From Streptomyces aureocirculatus (GTDB lineage: Bacteria > Actinomycetota > Actinomycetes > Streptomycetales > Streptomycetaceae), in the NCBI RefSeq assembly GCF_000720475.1, contig NZ_JOAP01000004.1, positions 124,001-188,000 on the forward strand: a stretch of 64,000 nucleotides of DNA, given 5' to 3'. The notes beneath the pieces were generated by a model. It was given only the letters and a program-made list of their open reading frames with translations, did not search any database and had not been told where the DNA came from. The stretch's first letter is position 1, and the number at the start of each line of letters is the position of its first letter. The position numbers were made by a program, and so were the translations under genes. Below are positions 26,001 through 34,399 of this stretch, piece by piece.

Positions 26001-27270
26001 CCTCGTGACGGACCTGGTGTACGCCTGGCCCCGGCTCTCGCACGACAGCGCGGAGCGGATCGTCGGCGCGTTCTCCCGGGCGGTCGCCGCCGCCGCGGAC
26101 GCCGAACCGCCCCCGTACGTGCGGGCGCCGGTGTCCACCTCGGGGCAGTTGCTGCACACCGGTGCCACGCCCCCGCGGGGCCGCTGGAGCGTGGTGCGCG
26201 AGCCGGTCTCCGTGCTCCTGACCGGGGCGACCGGCTACCTGGGCGGGCATGTGCTCGACGAACTGGCCGGGCGTGGCGCGCACGTGACCTGCCTGGTGCG
26301 CGGGTCCGGTGACGCCGAGGCGGCCCGCCGCCTCGGGGGCGCGGACGTGGTGGCCGGAGACATCACCGCGGAGGGCCTCGGCCTGTCCCCCGCGGGGCTC
26401 GCCCGGGCCCGTGAGGCGCAGGTGGTCGTGCACGCCGCCGCCGACGTACGCCTCGTCGCCTCGCCGGCCGAGCTGGAGGACACCAACCACACCGCGGTGC
26501 GGCGGCTGCTCCACTGGGTCGACACCCACGCCCCCGGTGCCCGCTTCCACCACATCTCCACGCTGGCCGTCTCGGGCGAGGTGGAGGGGCCCGCGCGCCG
26601 CTTCAGCGAGGCCGACCTGCGCATCGGACAGGGCTTCCGCACCCCGTACGAGAAGGCGAAGTTCCACGCCGAGGAGACCGTGCGCGCCTGGGCCGCCGCG
26701 GGACGCCACGCCAGTGTGCACCGCAGCGGCCACATCGCGGCGCACAGCCTGACCGGGGCGTTCCAGCGCAATGTCGCGGACAACCGGATCTACCAGACCG
26801 TGCGCGGCTACATCCTCGCCGGGGCCGCGCCCAGCCGGCCCGCGACCACGTTCGAGTTCTCCCACGTGGACACGGTGGCGGCGGGGATCGCCGCGCTCGC
26901 GATCCATCCGTACGCGGCGCCCGGCGTCTACCACGTCGAGTCGCCGCACACCGTCGCCCACGACGACCTCGTGGCGTGGATGGCCCGGCACGGCTACCCG
27001 GTCCGGCTCACGGACGACGCCACGTTCGCCGCGGCCCTTGCCCGCGCGGAGCGGCACCACCCGACCGTGGCCCGGCTCGCCTCGACCTGGTCGCAGCTCG
27101 GCGACCGCAATGTCGTCGTCGACAGCGCGTGGACCCAGTCCGTGCTCGACCGGCTCGGGGTGCGCTTCACCGAACCGACCGCCGAGTGGTGGTCGGCCGC
27201 GCTGTCGTGGGCCGCCGACCAGGGCTTTTTGCCGCACAGATCCCCGGTGCCCGCCGACCCCGCGCACTGA
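23032..27270 (+). CDS. One-module NRPS: adenylation-PCP-epimerization-thioester reductase
   Basis: 1412 residues. A domain (~35-530): A3 LSFTSGSSGEPKAVAVTH, A5 NHYGPTETT, A8 GRSDRQVKVRGFRVDP, A10 NGKLD. PCP: LSLGGDSIL with Ser ~580. Residues ~650-1040 are an epimerization domain, not a condensation domain: E1 LAPAQRWLF, HHLVVDGLSWRILLDDL, VGWFTAVKW, FNFLGTF. The C-terminus (~1055-1400) is a reductase domain with NADP motif LLTGATGYLGGHVLDEL, HHISTLAVSG and catalytic YEKAK (~1206). The pocket residues read by eye are D226 L227 T230 K269 L293 G295 H319 V327 G328, close to published Asp (DLTKVGHIGK) and Asn (DLTKLGEVGK) codes. It should load L-Asp/Asn, epimerize it and release it as an aldehyde or alcohol. 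Confidence 0.9.
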   Translation: MTRAMRSPASPSDAPQPGPLRATPPEQPRTTLPDLLLRNARDHPDRPALSDGTRTLDHRGLDAATAHIAARLTGLGAVRGDRVALLGPRDARMCALLHGVLRAGATAVLVDPEWSPRDVHRRLAAVKVRHVLSTAAHLRAPEPYDTEYVDVDVLPASTRGEPAAAPPCAPDDLAYLSFTSGSSGEPKAVAVTHANAVHYALALRERLGLTDADAPCVAHVTTLAADLGHTAWLLALATAGSVHVVPDARTRDPEAFWASLREAGVGVLKTTPSHLTALLAGRPSDAPALDTVLLGGEALPRSLAAGLLADGVTSRIANHYGPTETTVGATCFLAATVAELPADEPTVPIGTAIGDVELRLAPETGEGELYIGGQGVSAGYYGRPYETARRFVAHEGRRMYRTGDVCRRRPDGNLVFVGRSDRQVKVRGFRVDPAEIERAIEEFPGVGQGAVIVRATPAGSQLLAAVRLAAGCEEEQTLAALRTHLHDRLPGYSVPQPVLALPEFPFGANGKLDRVRLSGIVSGLIESRARTARPEPSTPQSPADRTAASLAHAVCELWADALGLPVVDPHADVLSLGGDSILAMRTIAFLRRRGHRVAFEDFYEHPTPTRLAAVAASSRRRPQPRTGTTAAEPHHLAPAQRWLFRQPVDEPRHWNQSVLLRCRARVDAGALARAVEAVLHRHTALRRPIGPGGLGPLRAAGDLDAVSHSRVRAEEPPAEAVGAVCTELHRSLDPEAGRLLRVHLFAGGPGVDDRIALIAHHLVVDGLSWRILLDDLAAAYRAESAGRRAELPPTADFYAWAATAPRAGAARPAVAPRLPVDDATSGTEPATLVWSLDEQATSRLVGRHGRAQGLEALLLGAFADATLAWSGRRGLGVEVETHGRGTDGADGQYLDTVGWFTAVKWLAVAAVDGSRDVAAVEDLVRRAPQLPMDVEGARPEAAFNFLGTFRLPDEPSLDWTVADEQAGAARCHTGDSLYRLRLTARIVDGRLVTDLVYAWPRLSHDSAERIVGAFSRAVAAAADAEPPPYVRAPVSTSGQLLHTGATPPRGRWSVVREPVSVLLTGATGYLGGHVLDELAGRGAHVTCLVRGSGDAEAARRLGGADVVAGDITAEGLGLSPAGLARAREAQVVVHAAADVRLVASPAELEDTNHTAVRRLLHWVDTHAPGARFHHISTLAVSGEVEGPARRFSEADLRIGQGFRTPYEKAKFHAEETVRAWAAAGRHASVHRSGHIAAHSLTGAFQRNVADNRIYQTVRGYILAGAAPSRPATTFEFSHVDTVAAGIAALAIHPYAAPGVYHVESPHTVAHDDLVAWMARHGYPVRLTDDATFAAALARAERHHPTVARLASTWSQLGDRNVVVDSAWTQSVLDRLGVRFTEPTAEWWSAALSWAADQGFLPHRSPVPADPAH

Positions 27271-27377
27271 CCGCTCCCCCGGCCTCCGGCCTCCGGCGTC
27301 CGCCGACCCGGACGCCGCCCAGTCCGACCCGGCCCCGCCACGCGCGGGCAGCCGACAATTCCCTAGGAAGTGACGCG

Positions 27378-28634
27378 ATGCCCCAGCTTTCCCCGGTGCT
27401 CCAGCAGGCCACACCCGTGGTCGCCACCCGCGGCGAGGGGATGTACCTGTACGACGCCGACGACCGGCGCTATCTCGACTTCACCGCCGGCGTCGGCGTG
27501 ACCAACACCGGCCACTGCCATCCCCGGGTGGTCGAGGCGGTGCGGCAGCAGGCGGGGCAGTTGATCCACGGCCAGTACACGACCGTGCTGCACGACCGGC
27601 TGCTCGCCCTGACCGAGCGCCTGGGCGACGTGCTGCCGGAAGGACTTGACGCGCTGTTCTACCTCAACTCCGGCAGCGAGGCGGTGGAGGCAGCCCTGCG
27701 GCTCGCCCGGCAGGCCACGGGCCGGCAGAACGTGATCGTGTTCGACGGCTCCTTCCACGGGCGCACCATGGGGGCGGCGGCGCTGAGCACGGCGGGCATC
27801 CGCTTCCGCGCCGGGATCGGCCCGCTGATGCCGGGCGTCGCGGTGGCGCCGTTCCCGCACGCCTTCGCTCTCGGGCTGAGCGAGGAGGCCGCCGTCGAGC
27901 ACGCCCTTCGCGGCCTCGACCACGTCCTGGCCACCGTCAGCGCGCCCGCCGAGACCGCGGCGATGTTCGTCGAACCCGTCCTGGGTGAGGGCGGTTACGT
28001 GCCAGCGCCGCCGGGCTTCCTCGCGGGGCTGCGGGAGCGTGCGGACCGGCACGGGATCCTCCTCGTGCTGGACGAGATCCAGACCGGCTTCGGCCGCACC
28101 GGGCGGTTCTGGGCCCACCAGCACTCCCCCGGTGTCACACCGGACGTGCTGATCACCGCCAAGGGCCTGGCCAGCGGCTTCCCGCTGTCGGCGATCGCCG
28201 CGCCCGCCGAGCTGATGGGCCGCGCCTGGCCGGGCTCGCAGGGCGGGACCTACGGCGGCAACGCCGTGGCGTGCGCCGCGGCTCTCGCCACCCTCGACGT
28301 CATCCAGGACGAGGGCCTGGTGGACAACGCCGCCGAGCAGGGCCGCCGCCTCGCGGACGGCCTGCGCAAGACCGCCGCCGACGTCCCGGCCGTCGCCGAC
28401 GTACGCGGTACGGGCCTGATGCTGGCCAGCGAGTTCCGCCGCCCCGACGGCTCCCCGGACGCCGATCTCGCCCGGAAGGTGCAACGCGCCGCCGCCGAAC
28501 AGGGATTGCTGCTGCTGACCTGCGGGGTGCACGGCAACGTCGTGCGGATGATCCCGGCGCTCGTCGTCACCGCCGAGCAGATCGACGACGCCCTCTCGCT
28601 GTGGTCCGCCGCCGTCGCCACGGCGATCCGGTGA
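27378..28634 (+). CDS. Class III PLP-dependent aminotransferase
   Basis: 418 residues of the acetylornithine/GABA aminotransferase family. Visible are GVGVTNTGHCHPRVVEA, the phosphate-binding NSGSEAVEAALRLAR, FDGSFHGRT, VLDEIQTGFGRTG (Asp that contacts the pyridine N) and the Schiff-base Lys 262 (LITAKGLASGFPLSA). Such enzymes transaminate primary amines and aldehydes at a terminal carbon. Directly after an NRPS with a reductase release domain, the natural inference is that it converts the released aldehyde to an amine. ATG 27378 follows AGGAAG by 7 bp. The substrate is inferred from context only. Confidence 0.92.
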   Translation: MPQLSPVLQQATPVVATRGEGMYLYDADDRRYLDFTAGVGVTNTGHCHPRVVEAVRQQAGQLIHGQYTTVLHDRLLALTERLGDVLPEGLDALFYLNSGSEAVEAALRLARQATGRQNVIVFDGSFHGRTMGAAALSTAGIRFRAGIGPLMPGVAVAPFPHAFALGLSEEAAVEHALRGLDHVLATVSAPAETAAMFVEPVLGEGGYVPAPPGFLAGLRERADRHGILLVLDEIQTGFGRTGRFWAHQHSPGVTPDVLITAKGLASGFPLSAIAAPAELMGRAWPGSQGGTYGGNAVACAAALATLDVIQDEGLVDNAAEQGRRLADGLRKTAADVPAVADVRGTGLMLASEFRRPDGSPDADLARKVQRAAAEQGLLLLTCGVHGNVVRMIPALVVTAEQIDDALSLWSAAVATAIR

Positions 28635-28692
28635 GGGACCGGTGCAGGACCGCCCCCATTTCCGTACGCCTCAAGAAGGGACCGAACACGCC

Positions 28693-29532
28693 ATGACGGG
28701 AACCACGATCGACGACATCGGCTGGACCAGCGAGTACCTGGAGTCCGCACGCGACGTCTGGTCGCTGTCGGTCACCGACGACGACCGGCGGCTGCTGTGG
28801 GCGGACGCCCTCGCCGGGCGCTGGGGCGCGGGCGGGGCCCCGTACACGTCCGTGCGCTCCTTCATCGGCAGCAGCCTCGACGCCGTCGGGTTCGTGAACG
28901 TACGCAACGTCATGTCCCCCGACGCCTCCGACGCCGACCTCATCACCGGCCTGTCCTTCGTCCTGGACGAGATCGGCGGGGCCATACCGCAGAACGCCCA
29001 GGGCGACCTGTGGACCATCCTGCGCGACCGCGACGGTGACGGGGCCACCGAACTCGGCTTCCACTGCGACACCTGCGACCTGCTCGTCCTGCTGTGTCTG
29101 CGGCCCGCCGCGGACGGCGGCGGCATGACGAAGCTGGCCAGCGCACGGCACGTGTACGACATCATCGAACGGGAACGCCCGGACGTCCTCACCCTGTTGC
29201 AGGAGGAGTGGCGGTTCGACCGCACCGGCCGCGCGGGCCAGCAGATCGTCACCACCCCCATCCTGTTCACCCAGGACGACGGGACGGTCGGCTGTTACTA
29301 CCAGACCCGTACGGTACGGGCGTCCGCGCAGCTCGACGCCCGGCAGTTGGACGCCCTCGACTACCTGGACGAGGTCCTCTACCGGCCGGAGATCGCCTTC
29401 GGGCTCCAGCTCGGCGCGGGGGATCTGCTGATGATCCGCAACAGCCGCGTGCTGCACGGGCGTTCCCCGTACGTGGACGTCCCCGGGCCACAGGCCCGCC
29501 GGATCCTGCGCGCCTGGATGAACGAGCGATGA
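28693..29532 (+). CDS. TauD/TfdA-family Fe(II)/2-oxoglutarate dioxygenase
   Basis: 279 residues with the clavaminate synthase/TauD fold. The metal ligands are H124-x-D126 (LGFHCDTCDLLVLLCLR) and a distal His ~255 (IRNSRVLHGRSPY); the C-terminal Arg in ARRILRAW should bind 2-oxoglutarate. Enzymes of this group hydroxylate, desaturate or cyclise free or carrier-bound amino acids. It is the second non-heme iron oxygenase in the cluster, between the aminotransferase and the SDR, whose start overlaps its stop. The Cys in the HCD motif is unusual but occupies the variable position. Confidence 0.9.
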   Translation: MTGTTIDDIGWTSEYLESARDVWSLSVTDDDRRLLWADALAGRWGAGGAPYTSVRSFIGSSLDAVGFVNVRNVMSPDASDADLITGLSFVLDEIGGAIPQNAQGDLWTILRDRDGDGATELGFHCDTCDLLVLLCLRPAADGGGMTKLASARHVYDIIERERPDVLTLLQEEWRFDRTGRAGQQIVTTPILFTQDDGTVGCYYQTRTVRASAQLDARQLDALDYLDEVLYRPEIAFGLQLGAGDLLMIRNSRVLHGRSPYVDVPGPQARRILRAWMNER

Positions 29533-30287
29533 GCGGCGGTCACGGCAGGATCGGCGTCGTCACCGGTGGCGGCGGCGGCCTGGGGCGTGCCGCCGCGCTC
29601 GCCCTGCTCGACCAGGGCTGGTCGCTCGCGCTCGCCGGGCGGCGCAAGCAGGCCCTTGAGGAGACCGCGGCACTCTCGGGCGCCGCCGCGGACCGGGTGA
29701 TCGCGGTGCCCACCGACATCGGCGATCCGGACCAGGTCGCGGCGCTGTTCCGCACGGTCGGCGACCACTTCGGCCGGCTCGACCTGCTGTTCAACAACGC
29801 GGGCGCGGCCGTCCCGCGCAGACCGGTCCCGGACGTGGGCCTCGACGACTGGAACCGCATCATCGCCACCACCGTCACGGGGACGTTCCTCTGCTCCCAG
29901 GAGGCGTTCCGCATGATGCGCGACCAGTCCCCGCAGGGCGGGCGCATCATCAACAACGGCGCGCCGTCCGCCCACGCGCCCCGCCCCCACGCCATCGCCT
30001 ACACCACGGCCAAGCACGCCGTGCTCGGCATCACCCGGGGCCTGTCCCTGGACGGCCGCCCCTACGACATCGCCTGCGGACAGATCGACGTGGGCAACGT
30101 GACGCCGGTGGACGGAAGCCCGCAGCCGCCCTCGATGCAGGGCGACGGCACCACGGCGGTCGAGGCGACCATCCCGGTGGAGCGCTTCACCGATGCCCTG
30201 CTGTTGATGGCGTCGATGCCGCCGGGCACCAACGTGCAGTCCCTGACGGTGCTTCCCACGACCATGCCCTACATCGGCAGGGGGTGA
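29529..30287 (+). CDS. SDR-family oxidoreductase of the cluster
   Basis: 252 residues. Motifs are VVTGGGGGLGRAAALALL (NAD(P) site), LLFNNAGAAVPRR (NNAG), a Ser in NNGAPSAHAPRP, and the catalytic pair YTTAKHAVLG. ATG 29529 overlaps the dioxygenase stop (ATGA), so translation is coupled. The active-site loop GAPSAHAPRPHAIAY differs from FabG-like enzymes (ISS.AG), which suggests a specialised substrate. It may oxidise a hydroxyl introduced by one of the dioxygenases or reduce a ketone; this is inference. Confidence 0.88.
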   Translation: MSGGHGRIGVVTGGGGGLGRAAALALLDQGWSLALAGRRKQALEETAALSGAAADRVIAVPTDIGDPDQVAALFRTVGDHFGRLDLLFNNAGAAVPRRPVPDVGLDDWNRIIATTVTGTFLCSQEAFRMMRDQSPQGGRIINNGAPSAHAPRPHAIAYTTAKHAVLGITRGLSLDGRPYDIACGQIDVGNVTPVDGSPQPPSMQGDGTTAVEATIPVERFTDALLLMASMPPGTNVQSLTVLPTTMPYIGRG

Positions 30288-30291
30288 CGCG

Positions 30292-31089
30292 ATGCTGGTC
30301 AGCGCCCGGTCCTTCGACGAGTACCGGGCCATGTTCGCGCTCTCGGACGACGACCTCGGACAGCGTGTCCTCGACTGTCCCGGCGGGGCCGCGAGCTTCG
30401 TGGCGGAGGCTGGGGCCCGGGGCGTCGACGCGGTCGGCGTCGACCCGCTGTACGGTCCGGAACGAGACGTGCTCGGCGCCCTCGCACTGCGCGAGATCGA
30501 GCACAAACACGCGTACGTGGCCGACAACGCGGAGGGCTTCGTCTGGGACTGGTTCGGCACCCCCGAGCGCTACACCCGGCTTCGGGCCGAGTCGGCGCGC
30601 GCCTTCACCGCCGACATCGCGGCCCGCCCGGACCGCTATGTCGCCGGCGCGCTGCCGCATCTGCCGTTCCCCGACCGCTCCTTCGACCTCGTCCTCAGCT
30701 CGCACCTGCTGTTCTCCTACGGGGCGCAGCTCAGCGAGGACTTCCACCTGAGCGCACTGATCGAGCTGGTGCGGGTGGCACGCCGTGAAGTGCGGCTCTT
30801 CCCGGTCGTGCTGCACACGAGCGACCACCGCTACCCGGCCCTGGACCAACTGCGCGCGGCGCTGGACGCCCTGGGCGTGCCGTCGCGCCTTGACCGGGTC
30901 GACTACGCGTTCCAGTTGGGCGGCGACGAGGTCCTCGTCCTCGACGCCGCCGCCCGCGGGCCGCTGCCCGCCACGCGACCGGGCGCGGACGCGCGTGATC
31001 CGGTGCGGTGGCGGCATCTGGGGGCGGCGGCCGGGGGCGTGGGCGGGGCGGCGTCCGGGACCGGCGCCGCGCCCGTGCCCGGGGCCTGA
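30292..31089 (+). CDS. SAM-dependent methyltransferase-like protein
   Basis: 265 residues. The N-terminal half has a Rossmann-like arrangement: VLDCPGGAASFVAEA in place of the usual DxGxGxG motif I, AVGVDPLYG (acidic residue of motif II), LPHLPFPDRSFDLVLSSHLL (motif IV/V) and ELVRVARREVRLFPVV. This variant with a CPGG loop is found in methyltransferase-like proteins of secondary metabolism. The C-terminal ~40 residues are Ala/Gly-rich and disordered. It is the last gene of the cluster, 4 bp after the SDR, and is followed by a terminator. It may N- or O-methylate the product, although methyl transfer is not proven by sequence. Confidence 0.75.
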   Translation: MLVSARSFDEYRAMFALSDDDLGQRVLDCPGGAASFVAEAGARGVDAVGVDPLYGPERDVLGALALREIEHKHAYVADNAEGFVWDWFGTPERYTRLRAESARAFTADIAARPDRYVAGALPHLPFPDRSFDLVLSSHLLFSYGAQLSEDFHLSALIELVRVARREVRLFPVVLHTSDHRYPALDQLRAALDALGVPSRLDRVDYAFQLGGDEVLVLDAAARGPLPATRPGADARDPVRWRHLGAAAGGVGGAASGTGAAPVPGA

Positions 31090-31090
31090 A

Positions 31091-31120
31091 CCCGGCCCGC
31101 CACGAGGGAGGCGGGCCGGG
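31091..31120. terminator. Bidirectional terminator closing the cluster
   Basis: A perfect 11-bp inverted repeat (31091-31101 with 31110-31120, arm cccggcccgcc) with an 8-nt loop sits between the convergent methyltransferase (+) and dihydroxyacetone kinase (-) genes. Confidence 0.8.
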
Positions 31121-31137
31121 TGCAGGGCCCGCCCGGG

Positions 31138-32847
31138 TCAGTGCGCGGTGATGTGCCCAGGGGCGGGAAGCCGCGTGGCCGTGGCCGGTTCGTGGACGTC
31201 GGCCAGCGCGGTGTAGAGCAGCGCCACCGCAAGGGCACCGGGGTCGGGGACGCCGATGGCGTGGTCTCCGACGTAGCTCGCCCTGCCCCGGCGGGCCCGC
31301 AGCGTGGCGGTGGCCAGGGCGCCGCGGACGGCGGCCTCCGCGGCACAGGTGAGGGGTGCGTCGGCGGCCTCCGGCGGCGGCGACGCGAGGGTGTCGGCGG
31401 CGGAGGCGAGGGCGTCGACGAGGGTGCAGTCGCCGGGGGCCGCGCCGCCGACCCGGCGGATCGCGGCGAGCGCGCCGGAGGTCGCCTCGGACAGCGCGGG
31501 CAGGGACGGCGCCCGGCCGTCGGCGGGCGAGACGGCGGCCAGGTGCTGGAAGAGCAGCCCGAACAGCGGTCCGCTGGTGCCGCCCACCTCGTCGAGGAAG
31601 ACATGGGCGAGCGCGGCCGTCCCCTCGACGCCGGTCTCGTCGGCGCGACGGACGGCGCGGCGCACACCGCCCGCGAGGTTGTCACCGAAGTCGCCGTCCC
31701 CGACGAGCTGGTCGAGCCTGGTGAGGTTGTCGCGGACCTGCGTGACGATCAGCGCGTACCGGTCGAGCACCGCACGGCTGCCGTGCCCCTGCTCGTCGGC
31801 GGCCGGGGCGGCCGTCGGCGGCTGCGCGGCCGGGCCGGGGTCCGCGGTGCCGACACACTTGGGGAAGGTGAGGGGGGTGCCTGTGTCGACGTCCCAGAGG
31901 TCCGTCCAGCCCTCTTCGAGCCGCGTCAGGGTGAGCGAGAAACCGGCCATGTCCAGGGCGGAGGTGTAGGTGCCGGGGACCACGAGGGCGGCCCTGATGC
32001 CGCGTTCGGCGAGCAGGTCCACAAGGAGGGCGCTGAGGGAGTGCAGCTCCAGGCTGGTGGTGGCGCCCAGGCCGTTGACGAGGGCGAGCACCTCGTCGCG
32101 GCCGGGCGGGAGCGCGGCGAGGAGTTCGTCCGTCATCTGGCGTACGAGGGTGTCGACGGGCGGGCGGGCCATGGTGCGGACACCGCGTTCACCGTGGATG
32201 CCGACGCCGTATTCGAGGATGCCGGCGGGCAGGTCGAAGGCGGGCACACCAGTGGTCGGCGAGGTCTGTGCGCGGGCGGCGACGGCCAGGCTGCGTGAGC
32301 GGGACACGATCCGGGAGCCGAGTGCGGCGAGTTCCTCCAGGGTGGCGCCGCGGTCCGCGGCGGCACCGAGCAGCTTCTCCACGATCACGGTGGCGGCGGT
32401 GCCGCGGCGGCCGGTCGCGCTGTCCGCGATGTCGGTGGCCAGGTCGTCGTCGACCAGGACCGATGCCACGGGGATGCCGTCGTGGCGCAGGCGTTCCGCC
32501 GCGATCTGGAAGTTGATGACGTCACCGGTGTAGTTCTTCACGATGAGCAGGACGCCGTCCCGCTTCGCGACCGCCCGGCTCGCCTCGTAGATCTGCCGGT
32601 TGTGCGGGGAGGCGAAGACCTGCCCCGGACACACCGCGTCGAGGCCGCCGCACCCGAGCAGGCCGGTGTGCAGCGGCTCGTGACCTGACCCGCCGCCCGA
32701 CACCAGGGCCACGCGCCGGTCGGGGTGGGGCGTGCGCGCGGTGAGGTGGAGCGGGGCGTCGTGCACCGCGATGGTGTCCGGGTGGGTCAGGGCGAGGCCG
32801 CGGGCCGCGGTCGGCACCGCGTCCGTCTCCGGCAGGAAGTAGGTCAT
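31138..32847 (-). CDS. Dihydroxyacetone kinase, DhaK-DhaL fusion
   Basis: 569 residues, an ATP-dependent single-chain kinase. The DhaK part (~1-335) has GGGSGHEPLH, KNYTGDVINF and His 218 in YGVGIHGERG, the residue that binds dihydroxyacetone as a hemiaminal in E. coli DhaK. The DhaL part (~370-569) has VGDGDFGDNLAGGV (Mg/ATP Asp cluster) and DEVGGTSGPLFGLL. It phosphorylates dihydroxyacetone (or glyceraldehyde) in the cytoplasm for entry into triose metabolism. GGAGG lies 6 bp before ATG 32847. It is convergent with the cluster and not obviously part of it. Confidence 0.93.
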   Translation of the reverse strand: MTYFLPETDAVPTAARGLALTHPDTIAVHDAPLHLTARTPHPDRRVALVSGGGSGHEPLHTGLLGCGGLDAVCPGQVFASPHNRQIYEASRAVAKRDGVLLIVKNYTGDVINFQIAAERLRHDGIPVASVLVDDDLATDIADSATGRRGTAATVIVEKLLGAAADRGATLEELAALGSRIVSRSRSLAVAARAQTSPTTGVPAFDLPAGILEYGVGIHGERGVRTMARPPVDTLVRQMTDELLAALPPGRDEVLALVNGLGATTSLELHSLSALLVDLLAERGIRAALVVPGTYTSALDMAGFSLTLTRLEEGWTDLWDVDTGTPLTFPKCVGTADPGPAAQPPTAAPAADEQGHGSRAVLDRYALIVTQVRDNLTRLDQLVGDGDFGDNLAGGVRRAVRRADETGVEGTAALAHVFLDEVGGTSGPLFGLLFQHLAAVSPADGRAPSLPALSEATSGALAAIRRVGGAAPGDCTLVDALASAADTLASPPPEAADAPLTCAAEAAVRGALATATLRARRGRASYVGDHAIGVPDPGALAVALLYTALADVHEPATATRLPAPGHITAH

Positions 32848-33109
32848 GGCAGGAACCTCCAAAGGCGTGCGGGCAGGCGCATGCGAACGCCCGGGCGATG
32901 TGGTGACCGCCCGGCCCGGCGCCGCTGCGGCCCCACCATGACCGCCGACGACCGGCCACCACCGGAACTCTACAATTCCGGTACCCTCGGGTTCCGGTTC
33001 GTCCGCGTCGGCGCGCTGGCGCCACCTGCGTGCTTTCCACGCCCGCGACCAGCGCACTCGCCCACTCCTCCACCTGGGCGCACCGCTGAATTTACTGGAG
33101 CTTTGCCTT

Positions 33110-33898
33110 ATGGATGCCCGTCGTCAGGACCTCGGACGGATGGTGCGCGCCTGGCGCGCGGCCCGGCCGCCGGAGGCGGTCACGGGCCTGGTGCCGGGCC
33201 GCGGCCGGCGCGCCCGCCTCACACAGCTCGACGTGGCGCTGCTCCTCGGCGTCTCCGAGCGTTGGTACCGCGCCCTGGAGAGCGGCGAGGACCGGGCCTA
33301 CAGCCGGGACTTCATCGACGGTGTCGTACGTGTGCTGGGCCTCGGCCCCGCTCAGGCCGCCGCGCTCCACCGGGGCACCGGCCACTCGCCGCCGCGGCCG
33401 GGGCCCACGGATCCGGCGCCCGAACTGCTCGACCTGGTGCGGCGGCAGCACTGCATCAGCTTTCTGTGCGACGCGGCCTGGGACGTCGTCCACGCGAACG
33501 ACATCGCGGCCCGCCACTGCCCCTGGCTCGTGCGCCCGTGGGCCAACGTCATGGTCTGGGCGTTCTCCGACGAATCCCGCTATCAGCTCCGCGAGTGGCA
33601 GAGCCACTGGGCAGGGCCACTCCTCGGGCAGCTCCGGCTGTCCTGGCAGCGCGGCGGCCCGAATCCCCGCCTGGACGAGGTCGTGCACACCATCCGCCGC
33701 GCACCGGACACAGAGCGCCTCTGGCAGTCCCACACCCCCACGGGCACCTTTCCCCTCGGCACCCCGCACCCCATGTACCTTCCCCTGTTCTCCGCACGCC
33801 CGACGCAAGTGCGCATCGCCGCCTGCGTCCCGTGCGACGCGCCGGGCACCCGCTGGATCATGCTCACTCCGGCGGACGGCGCGGTTGGTTTTCCGTGA
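33110..33898 (+). CDS. MmyB-like helix-turn-helix regulator
   Basis: 262 residues. An XRE HTH lies at ~10-75 (RLTQLDVALLLGVSERWYRA, LESGEDRAYSRDFIDGVVRV). The C-terminal ~160 residues match the MmyB-like ligand-binding domain (HCISFLCDAAWDVVHANDIA, RHCPWLVRPWANVMVWAF, LREWQSHWAGPLLGQLRLSW), a PAS-like fold that binds fatty-acid-like ligands in characterised members. MmyB from the methylenomycin cluster is the namesake, and such genes often flank biosynthetic clusters. It diverges from the kinase gene and lies 2 kb from the cluster end, so it is a candidate cluster regulator. Confidence 0.88.
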   Translation: MDARRQDLGRMVRAWRAARPPEAVTGLVPGRGRRARLTQLDVALLLGVSERWYRALESGEDRAYSRDFIDGVVRVLGLGPAQAAALHRGTGHSPPRPGPTDPAPELLDLVRRQHCISFLCDAAWDVVHANDIAARHCPWLVRPWANVMVWAFSDESRYQLREWQSHWAGPLLGQLRLSWQRGGPNPRLDEVVHTIRRAPDTERLWQSHTPTGTFPLGTPHPMYLPLFSARPTQVRIAACVPCDAPGTRWIMLTPADGAVGFP

Positions 33899-34399
33899 CG
33901 GGGACGCGCGAAGGCACGACATCCGCACTGGCGCGCCATCCCCTCACCCGATCGTGAGTTCTCCCCGCCCCCGGCCCCCTGTCACGCGACGCTGGCAAGA
34001 GCGGCGGGCGACCGGCGCCGCGTACGCGTGCTGTCGGCGGGAGGTGCCATGACATGGGGGTCGGAGCGGCGGGCCCGGCGGGCCGTCGATGACGCCTGAG
34101 AGGTGGGAGCCGGGCGCGTTCGAGGTCCGCATCGACGTCCTTCGCCGCCATGCCCGCCTGCTACGTCGCCCCCCATGTCGCGCGACTCCTGTCGGCCACG
34201 CAAGGGCAGGCCACGGGGTCACCGACACGGTGTCGCACAACGCCCGGTGGAACCCGCCCCGCCGCACAATCTCCTGACAACCCATGGGCCAACCGGGCGA
34301 TGCGACGCTCCGTCCTCCCGGACGCGGCGGGAGATGTCCCGCCGCGGTGTCCGGAAGCACGAGGGCCGTCGAGCGATGGCCGAGGACTGGAGAGCCAGG
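33899..34399. other. Intergenic region without recognised gene
   Basis: About 500 bp. Reading frames on both strands are open in places, as expected for GC-rich DNA, but none shows recognisable motifs or a supported start. It presumably holds the promoter of the secreted hydrolase starting at 34400. Confidence 0.5.

Noticed and set aside
25000..26150. Initial reading of the central NRPS domain as a condensation domain
   Set aside because: The motifs HHLVVDGLSWRILLDDL, VGWFTAVKW and FNFLGTF are those of epimerization domains; there is no second substrate module.
24883..27414. An 843-codon open frame on the minus strand opposite the first NRPS
   Set aside because: It is a frame shadow of GC-rich coding DNA. 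The plus-strand frame has full domain motifs; the minus translation shows none and has no ribosome site.
31138..32847. Dihydroxyacetone kinase as part of the biosynthetic cluster
   Set aside because: It is convergent to the cluster and separated by a terminator. Its chemistry (triose phosphorylation) has no obvious role in the predicted pathway.
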